A stretch of 54,572 bases of DNA, from assembly GCA_903929045.1 (NCBI GenBank), contig CAIYTE010000113.1, forward strand, positions 1 to 54,572. The letters run 5' to 3'. Both the position numbers and the translations under genes were made by a program. Each line of letters begins with the position of its first letter. Position 1 is the first letter of the stretch. Shown here piece by piece: positions 7,229-15,962 of the stretch. The notes beneath the pieces were generated by a model. The model was not told the origin of the DNA. It searched no databases and saw only the letters and a list, made by a program, of their open reading frames with translations. Source of the stretch: an uncultured Hyphomicrobiales bacterium (lineage in GTDB: Bacteria > Pseudomonadota > Alphaproteobacteria > Rhizobiales > Xanthobacteraceae).

Positions 7229-8566
7229 TCACTGTGCGCCAAGGGAATCGAGAAAGCGAACCGCCTCGCCGGTCGACGGCGTCACGACCGCGCCCTCCCA
7301 CATGACCTTACGTCCGCGTACGAATGTTCCGACCGGCCAGCCTGTCACCGTCAGGCCGTCATAGGGCGTCCAGCCCGCGCGCGAGGCGATCCATTTGTTG
7401 GTGATGGTCTCGCGGCGCTTGAGGTCGATGACTGTCACGTCGGCGTCATACCCGGCGGCGATGCGGCCTTTATTGGCCATGCCGAACACCCGCGACGGAC
7501 CGGCGCTCGACAGATCGACGAAGCGCTGCAGGGTCAGCCGACCCGCATTCACATGGTCGAGCATGATCGGCACGTAGGTCTGCACGCCGGTGATGCCGGA
7601 ATGCGCCTTCGGATAAGGCTGCGCCTTTTCTTCATGCGTATGCGGCGAGTGATCGGAGCCGATGGTATCGACCACGCCGGTCGCCAGCCCATTCCATAGC
7701 CCCGCGCGATGCGAAGCGTCGCGGATCGGCGGATTGATCTGGGCGTAAACGCCGTGCTTCTCGTACGCCTCCGGCGCCGCCATCGTCAGGTGGTGCGGCG
7801 TGCATTCCGCCGTGGCGACGTCCTTGTGGCCGGCCAGGAATTCCATTTCGTCGCGGCTGGTGACGTGCAGCACGTGGACGCGCTTGCCCGTCTCCTTGGC
7901 GAGATTGATCAGGCGTGTCGTACACATCAGGGCCGCCGTGGCGTCGCGCCAGATGGGATGCGACCGCGGATCGCCGTCGATGCGTTCGCCCATGCGTTCG
8001 ATGAGGCGGTACTCATCCTCGGAGTGAAACGCGGCGCGGCGGCGGATCGCCTTGAGCACGTTGCGCACGCCCTCGTCGTCCTCGATCAGCAACGAGCCGG
8101 TGGACGACCCCATGAACACCTTGATGCCGCAGCAGCCCGGCAGCATTTCCAGTTCGCCGAGATGCTGGGTGTTCTCCCGCGTGGCGCCGACATAAAAGGC
8201 GAAGTCGCAATGCATGCGGTGCTGGCCGCGCCGGACCTTGTCGGCCAAAGCCTCGGCGTCGACGGTCATCGGGTTGGTGTTCGGCATTTCGAACACGGCC
8301 GTGACGCCGCCGAGCACCGCGCCGCGCGAGCCGCTCTCGAGGTCCTCTTTATGCGTCAGGCCCGGCTCACGCATATGGGTGTGCGTGTCCATGACGCCGG
8401 GCAGGACATGAAGGCCCGTGCAGTCCACCACCTCGCCCGCCGACGCGGAGGACAATAAGCCGATGGTGACGAAGCGACCGTCACGGATGCCCACGTCGCG
8501 CACCCCCTCCCCGTCCTGGTTGACGACGGTGCCGCCCTTGAGGATCAGGTCGTATGTTTTGGCCAT
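7229..8566 (-). CDS. pyrC: dihydroorotase, class I type
   Basis: Third step of pyrimidine synthesis: cyclises carbamoyl-aspartate to dihydroorotate. 445 aa amidohydrolase with DTHTHMREPG (metal-binding His61, His63), GIKVFMGSSTG (Lys148, the carbamylated lysine), His180, HVLHVTSRDE (His233) and TIGSDHSPH (Asp304). The length and RQ/REPG signature indicate the long class I type, not the E. coli PyrC class II. It stands alone, divergent from ygfZ. A closely related hydantoinase-like cyclic amidohydrolase cannot be fully excluded, and many relatives carry a second pyrC beside pyrB. Confidence 0.87.
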   Translation of the reverse strand: MAKTYDLILKGGTVVNQDGEGVRDVGIRDGRFVTIGLLSSASAGEVVDCTGLHVLPGVMDTHTHMREPGLTHKEDLESGSRGAVLGGVTAVFEMPNTNPMTVDAEALADKVRRGQHRMHCDFAFYVGATRENTQHLGELEMLPGCCGIKVFMGSSTGSLLIEDDEGVRNVLKAIRRRAAFHSEDEYRLIERMGERIDGDPRSHPIWRDATAALMCTTRLINLAKETGKRVHVLHVTSRDEMEFLAGHKDVATAECTPHHLTMAAPEAYEKHGVYAQINPPIRDASHRAGLWNGLATGVVDTIGSDHSPHTHEEKAQPYPKAHSGITGVQTYVPIMLDHVNAGRLTLQRFVDLSSAGPSRVFGMANKGRIAAGYDADVTVIDLKRRETITNKWIASRAGWTPYDGLTVTGWPVGTFVRGRKVMWEGAVVTPSTGEAVRFLDSLGAQ

Positions 8567-8662
8567 GTTGAACCGGCTCTAAAGAGGTTGAGGTTTCCCC
8601 GACAGCGCTTACGTTTCGCCGCAAGTTCTGGCAAGACCTAGGGCAGGAGTTCACATTTTTCG

Positions 8663-9553
8663 ATGAAAGCAGCGCTGCTTCCGGACCGGGGCGTGATGAA
8701 AGTGGCGGGCGAGGATGCCCGCGGCTTCCTCAATGGGCTCGCCACCAACGACATCGCCAAGGCGATGCCGGGCACGGCATGCTTTGCCGCTTTGCTGACG
8801 CCGCAGGGCAAGATCGTGGTCGATTTCTTCGTCACCGAGGCCGCGCCCGAAGACGGCGGCGGCTTCTTCATCGACGTGCCGCGCGCGCTGGCGCAGACGC
8901 TGGCCGACAAGCTCAATTTCTACAAATTGCGTGCCAAGGTGACGATCGAAAATCTGTCCGAAGTGCTCGGCGTCATGGCGGTGTGGGATGGCGACGCGGT
9001 AACGAGCGAATACGGCCTGAGCTTTGCCGACCCGCGCCTGCCCGCGCTCGGCAGCCGCGTGATTGTGACGCCGCAGGAAGCACCCGAGGCCGCCGCCAAT
9101 CTCGGTGCTACGTTTGTCGACGCGGAACACTATGACGCCCACCGCATCGCACTCGGCGTGCCGCGCGGCGGCAGCGACTTCGTCTATGGTGACACCTTCC
9201 CGCACGAAGCCGACATGGATCAGCTGGGCGGCGTCGATTTTCACAAAGGTTGTTACGTCGGCCAAGAAGTCGTCTCCCGCGTCGAGCATCGCCACACCGC
9301 GCGCAGCCGCGTCGTACCGGTGGCCTTCGAGAACGCGCCGTGGGGCGGCCTTGCAGTGCTGGCGGGCGAAAAGACTGTCGGCACGATGGGTTCCTCGATC
9401 AGCGGCCGCGGCCTTGCGCTGTTGCGGCTCGATCGTGTTGCCGATGCGATGGCAGCCGGTACGCCTCTGTTGTCCGGCAACGTCGAAATCAAACTGGCGA
9501 AACCGTCCTGGGCGACGTTCGACTGGCCCGGCGATACCAAGGCAGCGTCATGA
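8663..9553 (+). CDS. ygfZ: folate-binding Fe-S cluster assembly protein YgfZ
   Basis: A 296-aa GcvT-like protein that helps build or repair certain [4Fe-4S] enzymes using tetrahydrofolate. The family signature K-G-C-(Y/F)-(V/I)-G-Q-E is present as HKGCYVGQEVVSR with Cys197. The N-terminal domain shows GEDARGFLNGLATNDI and LTPQGKIVVDFF. It heads a run of four genes; its TGA overlaps the ATG of tag in ATGA (9550-9553). Confidence 0.93.
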   Translation: MKAALLPDRGVMKVAGEDARGFLNGLATNDIAKAMPGTACFAALLTPQGKIVVDFFVTEAAPEDGGGFFIDVPRALAQTLADKLNFYKLRAKVTIENLSEVLGVMAVWDGDAVTSEYGLSFADPRLPALGSRVIVTPQEAPEAAANLGATFVDAEHYDAHRIALGVPRGGSDFVYGDTFPHEADMDQLGGVDFHKGCYVGQEVVSRVEHRHTARSRVVPVAFENAPWGGLAVLAGEKTVGTMGSSISGRGLALLRLDRVADAMAAGTPLLSGNVEIKLAKPSWATFDWPGDTKAAS

Positions 9554-10164
9554 GCGGACCGTTGCTGCACGCCGACGGCATCAAGCGCTGCTCCTGGGCG
9601 ACACTCGACCCGCTCTATGTCAAATATCACGACACCGAATGGGGCGTGCCCGAGTGGGATGATCGCGCGCTCTATGAAAAGCTGATGCTCGACGGTTTTC
9701 AGGCGGGCCTGTCGTGGATCACCATCTTGCGCAAGCGCGACAACTTCCGCGCCGCCTTCGATGGCTTCGATCCGGAAAAGATCGCGCGCTACACGCCGAA
9801 GAAAATCGAAAGACTGATGCAGGACGCCGGCATCGTGCGCAACCGCGCCAAGATCGAAGGCGCGGTGAATTCGGCGAAGTCGTTCCTCAAGATAATGGAA
9901 AACGGCCCCGGCTTCTCCAACATGCTGTGGGCGCATCTCGGCGGCAAACCGCACGATCACAAATTCCGCTCCAGCAAGCAGATCCCGACCAGCGACGCTG
10001 TCGCCTTGGGCATGTCGAAGGAACTGATCGGCCACGGCTTCAAATTCGTCGGCCCGACCATCGTCTACGCCTTCATGCAGGCGGTCGGCATGGCCAACGA
10101 TCATCTCGTCACCTGCCATTGCCACGACAAGTGCGCCAAGCTCGCCACCAAGAAAAGCAAATGA
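9550..10164 (+). CDS. tag: DNA-3-methyladenine glycosylase I
   Basis: Excises 3-methyladenine from alkylated DNA. 204 aa with the zinc-binding residues of the family: Cys near the N-terminus in RCSWAT, His in KYHDTEWG, and the C-terminal CHCHDKC. The catalytic-pocket segment LYEKLMLDGFQAGLSWITIL and the RNRAKIEG helix are both typical. The start is fixed by the ATGA overlap with ygfZ, and its own stop overlaps the start of the HD hydrolase in a second ATGA (10161-10164). Confidence 0.96.
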   Translation: MSGPLLHADGIKRCSWATLDPLYVKYHDTEWGVPEWDDRALYEKLMLDGFQAGLSWITILRKRDNFRAAFDGFDPEKIARYTPKKIERLMQDAGIVRNRAKIEGAVNSAKSFLKIMENGPGFSNMLWAHLGGKPHDHKFRSSKQIPTSDAVALGMSKELIGHGFKFVGPTIVYAFMQAVGMANDHLVTCHCHDKCAKLATKKSK

Positions 10165-10775
10165 CCAAGGCGCCCGCCGCAAAGAGCAAACGCGCGTGGC
10201 AGCGCATGCTGTCGGGACGTCGCCTCGACCTGCTCGATCCCTCGCCGCTCGACGTCGAACTCGAAGACATCGCGCACGGCCTCGCGCGTGTCGCGCGCTG
10301 GAATGGGCAGACCAAGGGCTCGCATATTTTCTCGGTGGCGCAGCATTCGTTGCTGGTCGAAGCCGTGGCCCGCGCCAAGACGCCCGGCCTCGACACACGC
10401 GCGCGCATCGCACTGCTGCTGCACGACGCGCCGGAATATGTTGTCGGCGACATGATCTCGCCCTTCAAGGCGGTGATCGGCGATAGCTATAAGGCGGTCG
10501 AACACAGGCTGCTCGCCGCGATCCATGTGCGCTTCGGCCTGCCGGCGAAAATCCCGGACACGATGACGGCGATGATCAAGGCCGCCGACCGCGCCGCCGC
10601 CTATCTCGAGGCGACCAAGCTCGCCGGTTTTGAAGACGACGAGGCGCGCAAATTCTTCGGCCAGCCGCCGAAATTCTCCGCCGCGATCGAGCGCGATTAT
10701 CTGACGCCGTGGCCGGCGGGAACCGCGGAAAAGACCTTTCGCGAGCGGATGGAAAAACTGCTGCGGGCGGCGTAG
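10161..10775 (+). CDS. HD-domain hydrolase (YfbR 5'-nucleotidase-like)
   Basis: A 204-aa metal-dependent phosphohydrolase. The order is typical: VAQHSLLVEAV (first metal His), LLHDAPEYVVGD (HD pair) and KAADRAAAYLEA (last Asp). YfbR relatives remove phosphate from deoxynucleoside monophosphates. Coupled to tag by ATGA and followed 9 bases later by a phosphatase gene, which suggests a nucleotide or DNA-damage clean-up unit (inference). Confidence 0.85.
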   Translation: MTKAPAAKSKRAWQRMLSGRRLDLLDPSPLDVELEDIAHGLARVARWNGQTKGSHIFSVAQHSLLVEAVARAKTPGLDTRARIALLLHDAPEYVVGDMISPFKAVIGDSYKAVEHRLLAAIHVRFGLPAKIPDTMTAMIKAADRAAAYLEATKLAGFEDDEARKFFGQPPKFSAAIERDYLTPWPAGTAEKTFRERMEKLLRAA

Positions 10776-10784
10776 AGAGCAGCC

Positions 10785-11291
10785 ATGATTCACGTCTGCT
10801 CCCTCGCGCGCCTGCACGCCACGGTCGACGAAACCAAGGCCCTGCACATCGTCACGCTGCTGCGCCGCACCGATGTCGTGACGCGGCCGAGCCATATCGC
10901 CGAAGCCAACCATCTCATTCTCTCGGTCGACGATATTCCGTCACCCATGGACGGCATGGTCGTGCCGGCGCAGGAGCATGTCGAACGGCTGATCGACTTC
11001 GTCAGCCAATGGGACCGCGCGGCGCCGATGGTCGTGCATTGTTATGCCGGCATCAGCCGTTCCACGGCGGCCGCTTTCACCGCGGCGTGTCTGATCAATC
11101 CAGAGCGCGACGAAATGCAGATCGCACAGGCCATGCGCGACGCATCGCGCACCGTCCAGCCGAACAAGGCCATCGTGTCGATCGCCGACCGGCTGCTCAA
11201 GCGCGACGGCCGCATGGTGCGCGCCGTCGATGCGCTCGGTCCCGGCTATCCCGCAGAGGAAGGCGTGCCGTTCCGGCTCGATCTCGTCTAA
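10785..11291 (+). CDS. tyrosine / dual-specificity-like protein phosphatase
   Basis: 168 aa with the phosphatase loop HCYAGISRSTAA: nucleophile Cys86 and Arg92 in the C-x5-R arrangement. An upstream Asp in VDDIPSPMDG could be the general acid. No membrane or signal segment. Last gene of the ygfZ-tag-HD run, 9 bases after the HD hydrolase. Substrate (phosphotyrosine, phosphoserine, nucleotide or inositol phosphate) is not predictable. Confidence 0.85.
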   Translation: MIHVCSLARLHATVDETKALHIVTLLRRTDVVTRPSHIAEANHLILSVDDIPSPMDGMVVPAQEHVERLIDFVSQWDRAAPMVVHCYAGISRSTAAAFTAACLINPERDEMQIAQAMRDASRTVQPNKAIVSIADRLLKRDGRMVRAVDALGPGYPAEEGVPFRLDLV

Positions 11292-11381
11292 CCGGATACT
11301 GCCCACAGGCCGGCCGGCGCGAGCTTTCCTAATACAGCGCGCCTCTCTACCATTGCGGCCACGGATTGGCCGGGGGCGCGT

Positions 11382-14081
11382 ATGGAAACGGCGATTATTT
11401 TCGGCGTGCTGCTGCTGGTGGCATTCCCGGTCATTGCGATTGTCGCGCTGGTGAAGGCGATCAACACCCGCGACTATGTGCGTCAACTCGAACGGCGCAT
11501 TGTCGCGCTGGAAGCGAGCCGCGCCGCTGCACCAATTGCCGCGCCCGAAGCCGCCCCCGCGCCGCCGGCTCCCATCGTCCAACCAAGTCCTGTCATCGAA
11601 CCAAGCCCGGTTGTCGAACCGCCACCGGCCGCAGAACCGATCGCGCCCGCGCCGCCGCCGTCGGCCATTCCGGCGGCCGCAAAAAAACCCGCGCCGCCAA
11701 CGTCGACATCGCTGGAAGAAAAATTTGGCACCAAATGGGTGGTCTGGATCGGTGGCCTCGCCCTGGCGCTCGGCGGCATTTTCCTGGTGCGTTATTCCAT
11801 CGAGCAGGGCCTGCTCGGACCCGGCATGCGGGTCTTCTTTGGCGCCGTGTTTGCCGGCCTGCTGATCACAGGCGGCGAATGGGCGCGGCGCAACGACATC
11901 GCCACCGGCGCCGTCGCAATGCCGACGCAACACATTCCCAGCATCCTGACGGCCGCCGGCACCATTGCCGCGTACGCCACCGTCTATGCCGCATTCGCGC
12001 TGTATGGCTTCCTGTCGCCGCCGGTCGCCTTCATCCTGCTGGGGCTTGTCGCCCTGGCAACGCTCGCCGCGGCGCTGTTGCATGGACCAGCCCTCGCAGG
12101 CCTCGGCCTCGCCGGCGCTTTCGTCACACCGGTTCTGATACCGTCGGACACGCCGAACTACTGGGCGCTCTATATCTATCTAGCGATTGTCACCGCCGCC
12201 GCGTTCGCGCTGGCGCGCACGAAGCTGTGGCGCTGGCTCGCCGTCACCGCCGTCGCGTTGGGCGCGTTGTGGACGCTGCCGGGCGTCGATTTCCCGCACG
12301 TCGATACGCTCGGCGCGCATCTGTTTCACGTCATGGCCGGCTTTGCCCTCGCCGCCGCGTTGATCGTGTCGGGATTGCTGTTTGGACCCAGCGCCGCACC
12401 GGGACAGACCGACAAAATCTCTTCGGGCGCGATCGGCGCTTATCTGGTGGCGGCGGCGCTGCTTGCCGTCGGCAGTTTTCACGACAGCGCGGCGCTTGCC
12501 GTCTTCGCCTTTCTCACTGCGGCGACGGTCGCCGTCGCCTGGCGCACCGAGGCCGCCCTTTTAGCTGTGCCCGCCGCTGCGGCGTTGGCCGCTTTGGTGA
12601 TGCTGCAATGGTGCGTGCCCGAACTCTTCGACGAACTCGTCAAGTCGTCGGGCGTGACGGCCGGCGCCATTCCCGAACCGCCGACGGGTACGGGAATGCA
12701 TCTGGTGCTCGGTGCGCTCTTCGCCGCCCTGTTCGGCCTGTCAGGCTTTGCGGCGCAAGGCCGCTCGGACAATCCGCTGGCCTCGTTGCTGTGGAGCGGT
12801 ACGGCGGTGGCCACACCGATCGCCATGCTGATCGCACTCGATGTGCGCGTTGCGGCCTATGACCGCTCCATTCCGTTTGCGCTGCTGGCGCTTGGACTCG
12901 CGGCGCTGTTTGGCTACGCCACCGAATTGCTGACCAAGCGTCCGCCGCGCCCCGGCATTGCCGGATCGGCCGCCGTCTTTGCCACCGGCGCGGTGGCGTC
13001 GCTGGCGCTGGCGTTGACCTTCGCGCTCGACAAAGGCTGGCTGACGGTCGGCCTCGCGCTCATGGTCCCCGGCATCGCCTGGATTTCCGAACAACGTCCG
13101 CTGCCGGCCTTGCGCAAACTCGCGGCCGTTATCACCGGCGTTGTCTTGCTGCGCGTCGGATACGAACCGCGCATTGTCGGCAGCGATCTCGGCACCACGC
13201 CGATTTTCAACTGGCTGCTGTACGGCTACGGCGTGCCGGCCTTGTCGTTCTGGACAGCCGGCTACTTGCTGCGCCGACGCGGCGACGACGCGCCGGTGCG
13301 AACGGTCGAGTCGGCGGCGATCCTGTTCACCGTTCTGCTCGCGATGCTCGAGATCCGCCATTACATGAACAATGGCGACCTGTTCCGCGAGTCGACGGCG
13401 CTCGCTGAAATCGCGATGCAGGTCGCGGTCGGCTTCGCCATGGCGATCGGCCTCGAATGGCTGCGCGGCCGCAGCAAGAGCGTCGTTCACAACGTCGGTG
13501 CGCTCATCATCGCCACGCTGACGCTGGCGGCGGTCATGTTCGGTCTGGCGGTGACGGTCAATCCGTATGTCACCGGACGGCCGGTCGGCGGCACCTTCTT
13601 CAACCTGATCCTGCTCGGTTACGGCATCCCGGCGGTGCTGGCGGCGATCCTGTCACTGGTCGCACGCCACAGCCGGTCGCTGAGCTATCGCTACATCATG
13701 GCGGCGACGGCCGTTGCGTTGGCCCTTGCCTACTTCACGCTCGAAGTCCGGCTGCTGTTTCACGGGCCGTTCCTGGCGCGCGGCGTAACGACCGGTGCCG
13801 AGCAATATGCCTATTCCGCCGTATGGCTCAGCTTCGGCGTGCTGTTGCTCATCGCGGGCTTCCTGTTGCGCTCGCAGCCGGCGCGCCTGGCGTCCGCCGC
13901 CGTCGTGACGTTGACCATCGCCAAGGTGTTCCTCGTCGATATGGCCGGACTTGAGGGCATCTTCCGCGCCTTGTCCTTTATCGGGCTCGGCGGCGTGCTG
14001 GTCGGGATCGGCCTTCTCTACCAGAAACTGCTGTTTCCGCCGCGCGTGCCGGCGGCGGAAACGCCCGGAGACACCGCATGA
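11382..14081 (+). CDS. large polytopic DUF2339 membrane protein
   Basis: 899 aa. One transmembrane helix at about 3-22, a charged helix with coiled-coil character (about 25-48), a Pro/Ala/Glu-rich linker (about 50-108), then about twenty or more hydrophobic segments from KWVVWIGGLALALGGIFLVR to the C-terminus. This layout is that of DUF2339, a predicted inner-membrane family of unknown role. Its TGA overlaps the ATG of the following thioesterase (14078-14081). Confidence 0.9.
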   Translation: METAIIFGVLLLVAFPVIAIVALVKAINTRDYVRQLERRIVALEASRAAAPIAAPEAAPAPPAPIVQPSPVIEPSPVVEPPPAAEPIAPAPPPSAIPAAAKKPAPPTSTSLEEKFGTKWVVWIGGLALALGGIFLVRYSIEQGLLGPGMRVFFGAVFAGLLITGGEWARRNDIATGAVAMPTQHIPSILTAAGTIAAYATVYAAFALYGFLSPPVAFILLGLVALATLAAALLHGPALAGLGLAGAFVTPVLIPSDTPNYWALYIYLAIVTAAAFALARTKLWRWLAVTAVALGALWTLPGVDFPHVDTLGAHLFHVMAGFALAAALIVSGLLFGPSAAPGQTDKISSGAIGAYLVAAALLAVGSFHDSAALAVFAFLTAATVAVAWRTEAALLAVPAAAALAALVMLQWCVPELFDELVKSSGVTAGAIPEPPTGTGMHLVLGALFAALFGLSGFAAQGRSDNPLASLLWSGTAVATPIAMLIALDVRVAAYDRSIPFALLALGLAALFGYATELLTKRPPRPGIAGSAAVFATGAVASLALALTFALDKGWLTVGLALMVPGIAWISEQRPLPALRKLAAVITGVVLLRVGYEPRIVGSDLGTTPIFNWLLYGYGVPALSFWTAGYLLRRRGDDAPVRTVESAAILFTVLLAMLEIRHYMNNGDLFRESTALAEIAMQVAVGFAMAIGLEWLRGRSKSVVHNVGALIIATLTLAAVMFGLAVTVNPYVTGRPVGGTFFNLILLGYGIPAVLAAILSLVARHSRSLSYRYIMAATAVALALAYFTLEVRLLFHGPFLARGVTTGAEQYAYSAVWLSFGVLLLIAGFLLRSQPARLASAAVVTLTIAKVFLVDMAGLEGIFRALSFIGLGGVLVGIGLLYQKLLFPPRVPAAETPGDTA

Positions 14082-14563
14082 GCGACAACATCACCTACGG
14101 CGTCGTCTCGCCGGAGATGCTCACGTCCTATGACGGCCTCGGTTTTCTGCGCGCCATTATCGACGGCACGCTGCCGCGGCCGCCGATCTTCGAACTTTTC
14201 GGCATCAACGGCAGCGAAGCTGAACACGGCCGTGTCGCCTTCGAAGGCATACCGGAATTCCGGCACTACAATCCGATCGGCAGCGTGCATGGCGGCTTCG
14301 CCGCGACCTTGCTCGACAGCGCCCTCGGCTGCGCCATCTTCTCCACTTTGAAGAAGGGCGAAACCTGGACGACGTTGGAACTGAAGATCAATTATGTGCG
14401 CGCGCTGACGAAAGATACCGGCCCGGTGCGCGCCGAAGGCCGGGTCATCCACCGCGGCAAGCGCATTGCGACCTCAGAAGGCGATCTCAAGGATCGAGAG
14501 GGCAAGCTTTACGCCCACGCTTCGACGACCTGCATGATCTTTCCGGCGGAATGGCGAGCCTAG
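14078..14563 (+). CDS. PaaI-like hotdog-fold acyl-CoA thioesterase
   Basis: 161 aa, single hotdog domain. GSVHGGFAATLLDSALGCAI is the PaaI-type active-site helix with Gly-Gly and Asp; YVRALTKDTGPVRAEGRVIHRG is the second strand region that binds CoA. It hydrolyses an acyl- or aryl-CoA to free acid. Start fixed by the ATGA overlap with the DUF2339 gene. Its stop shares CTAG (14560-14563) with the convergent barrel-protein gene. Confidence 0.9.
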   Translation: MSDNITYGVVSPEMLTSYDGLGFLRAIIDGTLPRPPIFELFGINGSEAEHGRVAFEGIPEFRHYNPIGSVHGGFAATLLDSALGCAIFSTLKKGETWTTLELKINYVRALTKDTGPVRAEGRVIHRGKRIATSEGDLKDREGKLYAHASTTCMIFPAEWRA

Positions 14564-15201
14564 AACCAGAGGCGCACGCCGACAGTCATGTAGGTCGCGC
14601 CGCTCAGGGCACCACTGACGAGGCCATACACGCCCGAGCGATGGTGCAGCCGGAACACCAACTGTCGCTCCTTGTGGTTGGGCAGTGCAAACGTCAGCTC
14701 CGGCGAGAAGTAGTGCTGGATGTGCGTTCCGGCTGGCGGATCAAGCTTGGAGTGATCTTTCTCGAATTGCGAAATGCCGGTGGCATAGTTCAACCCGGTC
14801 GACAGGCCGAGCGTCGTGTAGACGTAGTCGTTCCACGGGAACGCGGTGAAGCGCACATAGAACGCACCCCAGAACTCGCCTTCGGTCTGAGCGCCGAAGC
14901 GCTTGGCCGCACCCAGTTCGCTTTCAATGTCGAATACCGAGAACACGGTGGCGATGCGCCGCGACACCGCACCGCCGACAATACTGCCGCCGCTGTAATT
15001 CCAGGCGGTGGGGCCGATCGGCTTGAAAAAAATGTCCTGAACGTTCGTAGCAACCGATGAACCGACGAAGCCGTACACGGCGCAGTCGCCCGCGCATGGC
15101 TGCAATGGGTTGCGCCATTCAAACGAGCCGGCGGCCTTGGCGGCACTGGAGAAACTCGACACAACGCACGCAAACGCCAGCAAACTTCGCGTCAGGCGCA
15201 T
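14560..15201 (-). CDS. outer-membrane beta-barrel protein with a PagL-like His-x-Ser
   Basis: 213 aa. Signal peptide at about 1-23 (ends SSAAKA), Cys36/Cys40 close to the mature N-terminus, then alternating aromatic/hydrophobic strands, ending in Phe as outer-membrane barrels do. The segment VFRLHHRSGVYG (His187, Ser189) resembles the H-x-S of PagL-type lipid A deacylases, but I see no obvious Glu at the expected downstream distance. It may be a deacylase relative or only a structural barrel. Single gene, convergent with the thioesterase. Confidence 0.65.
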   Translation of the reverse strand: MRLTRSLLAFACVVSSFSSAAKAAGSFEWRNPLQPCAGDCAVYGFVGSSVATNVQDIFFKPIGPTAWNYSGGSIVGGAVSRRIATVFSVFDIESELGAAKRFGAQTEGEFWGAFYVRFTAFPWNDYVYTTLGLSTGLNYATGISQFEKDHSKLDPPAGTHIQHYFSPELTFALPNHKERQLVFRLHHRSGVYGLVSGALSGATYMTVGVRLWF

Positions 15202-15395
15202 ACTTCAACCCGTCAATTCACGCTCCTCGCGTACCGGCATGCGCGAAACACGCGCACATCGGCACAGCCCCTAGGGGCCGTGACTCGGATTAAGAAAATG
15301 GAAATACTTAAAGTTCCACGCCGCTCAAGCAGCGCGAACGAACCAACCAAGCGAACCTATCAAGCAAGCAGACCGATCAACCGACCGGCGAAAGG

Positions 15396-15869
15396 TTAGT
15401 TGGCGCTGGCGTTGGCGGTAATCGACGGGCGCAGGCGCAGCGGCTCGTTGTTCTGGTTTTGCGTGCTGCGGACCACGGTGGTGCGGCCGTTCTGGCGGGT
15501 GAATTCGCACGCCGCGAAACCGAAGCCAGACACCGCACCGCGGAAGCTCTTTTCGTCGAGCTTGGTCAGATTGAAGCACGGCGAGAACGGCATGCCGCGC
15601 ATCGAGGCGCAGACCGAGTCGTTCTTCACTTGCAGCGTACCGGCCGGCAGCGCGGCATAGCGCAGCGGACCCGAACCCTGGAATTGGATGGAGCCGACGA
15701 CCGAGCCGTCGTGCAGCACGCGGCCGGCGCCGCGGGTGCCTTCGAAACAGGTGTAGCTGAACATCTTGCCGACGACGAAGCGGCGCGCTTCTTCAGCGCT
15801 CATCGTCTCGCCCGCAATGGCCGGGACCGCCGCCAACATAGCGGTCGCAAACGCAACACCACGCAACAT
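15396..15869 (-). CDS. hypothetical exported protein
   Basis: 157 aa with signal peptide (about 1-19, ends AIAG) and a mature domain with four Cys (TCFEG, DSVCAS, SPCFN, AACEF) likely to form two disulfides. GSIQFQGSGPLRYAALPAGT looks like a small beta domain. The tail is Asn/Gln-rich. GGAG lies 8 bases before the ATG. No function assigned; from memory similar exported proteins occur across Hyphomicrobiales. Downstream, 15,335-15,395 holds a run of short related words (accaa, atcaa, accga) but no gene. Confidence 0.7.
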   Translation of the reverse strand: MLRGVAFATAMLAAVPAIAGETMSAEEARRFVVGKMFSYTCFEGTRGAGRVLHDGSVVGSIQFQGSGPLRYAALPAGTLQVKNDSVCASMRGMPFSPCFNLTKLDEKSFRGAVSGFGFAACEFTRQNGRTTVVRSTQNQNNEPLRLRPSITANASAN

Positions 15870-15962
15870 TTACACAACTCCAACTGACGCCACTATTTAA
15901 GCGAAACCGCGGCCGGTATTTCAAGACTGCCGGAGTATGCCTAACGTTCGTCGCCAAATCGT

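Noticed and set aside
6337-8566. Chemotaxis or pyrimidine operon linking the response regulator and dihydroorotase genes
   Set aside because: 145 bases separate them and no functional link is apparent; treated as independent transcripts.
15335-15395. Microsatellite or small RNA in the run of accaa/atcaa/accga words
   Set aside because: The words are irregular, no consistent unit length and no stable hairpin with a T-run is visible.
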